Made by a program: the position numbers and the translations under genes
DNA from: Nautilus pompilius
Lineage: Eukaryota > Mollusca > Cephalopoda > Nautilida > Nautilidae
Length of the DNA stretch: 64,000 bases
Direction of reading: 5' to 3'
Assembly (NCBI GenBank): GCA_018389105.1
Contig: JACATO010000600.1
Location: 62,001 to 126,000 of the forward strand
Notes under the pieces: model-generated
The model's input: the letters and a program-made list of their open reading frames with translations, nothing else
The model's database searches: none
Told to the model about the DNA's origin: nothing
In this document: positions 60,655 to 64,000 of the stretch, in pieces
Layout: each line of letters opens with the position of its first letter
How positions within the stretch are numbered: position 1 is the first letter of the stretch

Positions 60655-62216
60655 CAGGTGCATCTAAAAAAATTAGAATATTGTGGAAGAGTTCAATATT
60701 TTTTGTCAGTTATTTCAGAAAGTGAAAATTGTATATCAAGACTCATTACATGTAAACTAAAATGTTTCAAGCATTTTTTAATTTTAATTTTGATAATTAC
60801 GGCCTATAGCTAAAAAAAATAGAAAAAATGTATCTCAAAATATTAGAATATTCCATTTTGAGTTTGAGTAAATCAATATTTATGCAGTATAAATACCATG
60901 AATCTCTGTCTGGTTCAGTACACAACCACAACCACAATCATGGGGAAGATTGCTGACTTGACAGTTTTCCAGAAGACACTCAGTGACAACCTCCACAAGG
61001 AGGGTAAGCCACAGAAGGTCATTGCTGAAATGGCTGGCTGTTCGCGGAGTGCTGTATCAAAGCATACTCATGGAAAGTTGACTGGAAGGGAAAAGTGTGG
61101 TAGGAAAAGGTGCACAAGCAAGAGGGATGACCGCAGCCTTGAGATGATTGTCAAGCAAAGCAGATTCAAGAACTTGGGGAGCTTCACAAGGAGTGGACTA
61201 AGGCTGGAGTCAGTGCACCAAGAGCCACCACACACAGACAAGTCCAGGAAATGGACTACAAGTGCTGCATTCCTAGTGTCAAGCCACTCCTGAACCAGAG
61301 ACAATGTCAGAAACGTCTTACCTGGGCTAAGGAGAAAAAAGAACTGGACTTTTGATCAGTGGTCCAAAGTCCTCTTTTCAGATGAAAGTAAATTTTGCAT
61401 TTCATTTGGAAATCAAGGTCCCACAGTCTGGAGGAAGAGTGGAGAGGCACAGAATCCAAGTTGCTTGAAGTCCAGTGTGAAGTTTCCACAGTCAGTGATG
61501 ATTCGGGATGCCATGTCACCTGCTGGTGTTGATCCACTGTGTTTTAGAAAGTCCAAGGTAAACGCAGCCATCTACCAGGAGATTTTAGAGCACTTCATGC
61601 TTCTGTCTGCTGACAAGCTTTATGGAGATGCTGATTTCCTTTTCCAGCAGGACTTGGCACCTGCCCACAGTGCCAAAACTACTAGTAACTGATTTGCTGA
61701 CCATGGTATTACTGTGCTTGATTGGCCAGCCAACTCGCCTGACCTGAACACCATAGAGAATCTATGGAGTATTGTCAAGAGGAAGATGAGAGACACCAGA
61801 CCCAACAATACAGATGAGCTGAAGGCCGCTATCAAAGCAACCTGGGCTTCCATAACACCTCAGCAGTGCCACAGGCTGATCGCCTCCATGCCACACCGCA
61901 TTGATGCAGTGATTCGTGCTAAAGGAGCCCCGACAAAGTACTGAGTGCATTAATGAACATACTTTTCAGAAGTTCGACATTTCTATATTATAAATCCTTT
62001 TTTTATTGATCTTATGAAATATTCTAATATTTTGAGATAGTGGATTTTTTATTTTCATGAGCTGTAAGCCGTAATCATCAAAATTAAAACAAAAAGGCTT
62101 GAAATATTTCACTTTATGTGTAATGAATCTATAATATATGAAATTTCACTGTTTGAATTAAATTACGGGGAAAAATGAACTCTTCCACGATATTATAATT
62201 TTTTGAGATGCACCTG
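60655..62216 (+). mobile_element. Tc1-type transposon with long inverted repeats
   Basis: A full-length 1562-base element between TA duplications (60653-60654 and 62217-62218). The inverted ends begin CAGGTGCATCT(A/C)AAAAAATTA, and similarity continues for about 205 bases (60655-60860 against 62012-62216). Shared words include GTGGAAGAGTTCA, ATTTTGAT(A/G)ATTACGGC and CTCAAAATATTAGAATATT. Long ends of this kind, with inner binding sites, are usual for IR/DR-type Tc1 elements. It carries one transposase gene. The termini and protein closely recall a Tc1 family I know from teleost and amphibian genomes. Confidence 0.93.
60940..61944 (+). pseudogene. Tc1 transposase (DD34E), lightly broken
   Basis: From MGKIADLTVFQKTL (ATG 60940) the bipartite DNA-binding region is clear: KPQKVIAEMAGCSRSAVSKH, then a GRKRCTSKRDDRSL linker. 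The catalytic residues stand in KVLFSDESKF (Asp, about 61387), FLFQQDLAPAHSAKT (Asp, about 61648) and SPDLNTIENLWSIVKRKMRD (Glu, about 61755), with 34 residues between the last two. The C-terminus ends GAPTKY before TGA at 61942. Three breaks are seen: a one-base loss near 61180, a compensating shift near 61340, and a TGA at about 61690 where families of this type have TGG (Trp). About 340 residues is the normal family length. It is dead but recent, because the reading frame is otherwise kept throughout. An upstream ATG at 60898 in the same frame is less likely, since MGK-type starts are usual. Confidence 0.92.
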
Positions 62217-62218
62217 TA

Positions 62219-64000
62219 TATATGACACTATGTTTAAGTCTGGTTTATGGAAATGTTACATCTTAACTTTTGTATAGATTCTAATTACTGATGATTGCGA
62301 TTCATTTTACCTAGTGCAAAGCCTTCTTGCCTAACACTAATAACATCTGCTTTGTTTTAATAAATCACCAGTAAGTGTAGTTTTTCCATTAGTCTAGTAT
62401 TTATAAATTGGTTTTAGGAAATACCACTTTTGTCTGTACATTTGTCTTTGTTGAATTTTCATTTAAATACCTCACCACATTTACAATCAGAGTGTGATAT
62501 TTTTATTTGCTCAAAATTGATGGACATTTTTATTTACCTTCAGTATTTAGCTTTTTAAAGAATGAGAATAGAGAAACAAATCATTTACCCCCTTTTTAAA
62601 AAAGAAATAAAATTTGTTATTACAGAAGTTTGGAAATTAATAAATATCAGCAGTTTACCATAAAAGCATTGCTATCATCAATGAAAACCTAGTTACTGTA
62701 TACAAATACATTCAGACATTGATATATGAGAACATTTATCACAGTAACGAAAATAAACTCTCTGCTTCTAACTTTGAAACGTTTTATGTACTATTTTAAT
62801 GATTTTGAGCATTTACTAGCAAAAAATATCAAATCAGATGTCTGATTTTTGCCAATAATCTTGTGCATTATTAATTTAGCTTTCTATTGTTTTATCAGTT
62901 TTCAATACTGTTGATTTTGCTAGTGAATATGATTTTCCATTGCCTGTTTCACAAAGCAAAACAAAAATTTCAACAAGTTTATGCACCTACAATGCTTAAG
63001 GATTGAAATTCAGTCTTATTCATAATGTGAATATTGTTTATAACTCATGAGAACTTGTGAAAAAGTCTCCTCCTGAAGTGGAGAAAAGGTATTTGAATGG
63101 GTGGGTTGGTGGGTGTTAGAGGAAGAGTTGGAGTGTACAGTGTTTTTCAGAAATGTCAGTGACCCTAACAAAAGAATCAATTAGACGATTTTGATCAGAA
63201 GTGGGAGGAAATTCTGCTTGAATGAGCTGGCATAAAAGTGAAAGAAAATTCATGCCAGTAACTTAACATTTAACACAGCCTGGACAGTAAGTGCAGAATT
63301 CATCAAAATGTGCTTTATACAGCCCAGTAAGTCATTTGATTATTTGAATGATAAGAAAACCACAAAATTGTCAGTTACCCTTGATGATAGATTGTATAAT
63401 TACATCATAACAACAATATCAATTTATCTGCATTTAATAGTTATTAATGTTTTATATTTATTAGATAAAGAGAAAATTGTGTTCTATATGGAATTGAGAA
63501 TAAATAATGTAACATTTTAATGATTACTCATTGTTTAATTTCTGAATATAATTTGCAATTACAAGTGAATCAATAGACTAAGCTTTTAACAAAAAACATT
63601 TAAAGAGTGATATTTTCATTTTTTCTCTCTATGATGTTTAAAGTTGAAAATAATGAGTAAACAAAGAAAATATTCCATTATTAAAATTATTAACATAGAA
63701 ATACAATAAATTACAGTTTTTGTAGAGGGGCAAACTATTTCATTTTATTATTTAATTACTTTCACTATTTTAAAATTTGCTAATACCTATTTATTCATTA
63801 TTATTATTAATGAGTTATTATTTAGCACACTTATTTCAATGTAATCAAACTAAGTACTGCAATGTTTGAGGGATTTTATGCTAATTTGTGTTAATTCAAA
63901 AATCTAATTCTTCAGAATAGTTTTTACAATCATAATACTTAAGAAACTGAGTATTCTTGAAAGTTAACTTGTAAAAAAAGAATAAAGTTTCATTAATATT
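62219..64000. other. AT-rich, no gene recognised
   Basis: No coding domain, terminal repeat or RNA gene seen. A G-rich patch (about 63095-63140, GGTGGGTTGGTGGG) stands out from the AT-rich surroundings but has no partner feature. Confidence 0.4.

Noticed and set aside
1-64000. CRISPR arrays, operons, riboswitches, bacterial-type promoters
   Set aside because: The window is animal nuclear DNA. No spaced identical repeats or compact gene strings occur; the simple repeats are ordinary microsatellites.

Overview
This looks like AT-rich, repeat-laden nuclear DNA from an animal. The features are long gene-poor stretches, one intact neuropeptide-type GPCR, a few spliced exons of unnamed host genes, and transposons from nearly every class. 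A lophotrochozoan, perhaps a cephalopod mollusc, fits best: the receptor is of the FMRFamide/peptide-receptor style common there, and a tRNA-derived SINE, pogo/Tigger elements, mariner, Tc1, Helitron, hAT, Gypsy and a Polinton lie together. This placement is inference; no marker gene settles it.

Host genes. A CpG-rich block at about 5450-6330 looks like a promoter. To its right a good first coding exon starts at 6330 and ends in a splice donor at 6431 (+ strand). To its left two exons in matching phase lie on the - strand (4135-3919 and 3727-3635). I cannot name either gene. The only complete host gene is the single-coding-exon GPCR at 20338-21573 (- strand), with a splice acceptor just upstream of its ATG.

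Left half (1-33 kb). It holds a SINE with an imperfect target duplication (604-936), a worn Tc1/mariner relic (about 15.4-16.4 kb), three pogo-type short elements with TA duplications (18008-18619, 19529-19656, 25008-25890), and a LINE reverse-transcriptase fragment on the - strand (about 26.0-26.8 kb). The rest is AT-rich and shows no gene.

Right half (33-64 kb). A broken Ty3/Gypsy fossil (- strand, about 33.3-39.8 kb) carries a hAT element inside its gag region (8-bp target duplication), and the hAT carries a non-autonomous Helitron: a three-layer nest. Next come a repeat with a duplicated tail (44.1-44.7 kb), a broken Tigger element (44997-47064), a HIRAN-like open frame (48438-48803), and a Polinton DNA-polymerase fossil (about 50.2-53.5 kb, - strand) split by a mariner at 50410-51650. 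A phage-fibre-like repeat fossil (about 57.7-58.3 kb) may belong to the same or another Polinton. The window ends with a worn Tc1 relic (about 59-59.8 kb, - strand) and a well-preserved Tc1 element with about 205-bp inverted repeats (60655-62216), whose protein strongly resembles a family I know from fish and amphibian genomes.

No CRISPR, operon, rRNA or true tRNA gene was seen.
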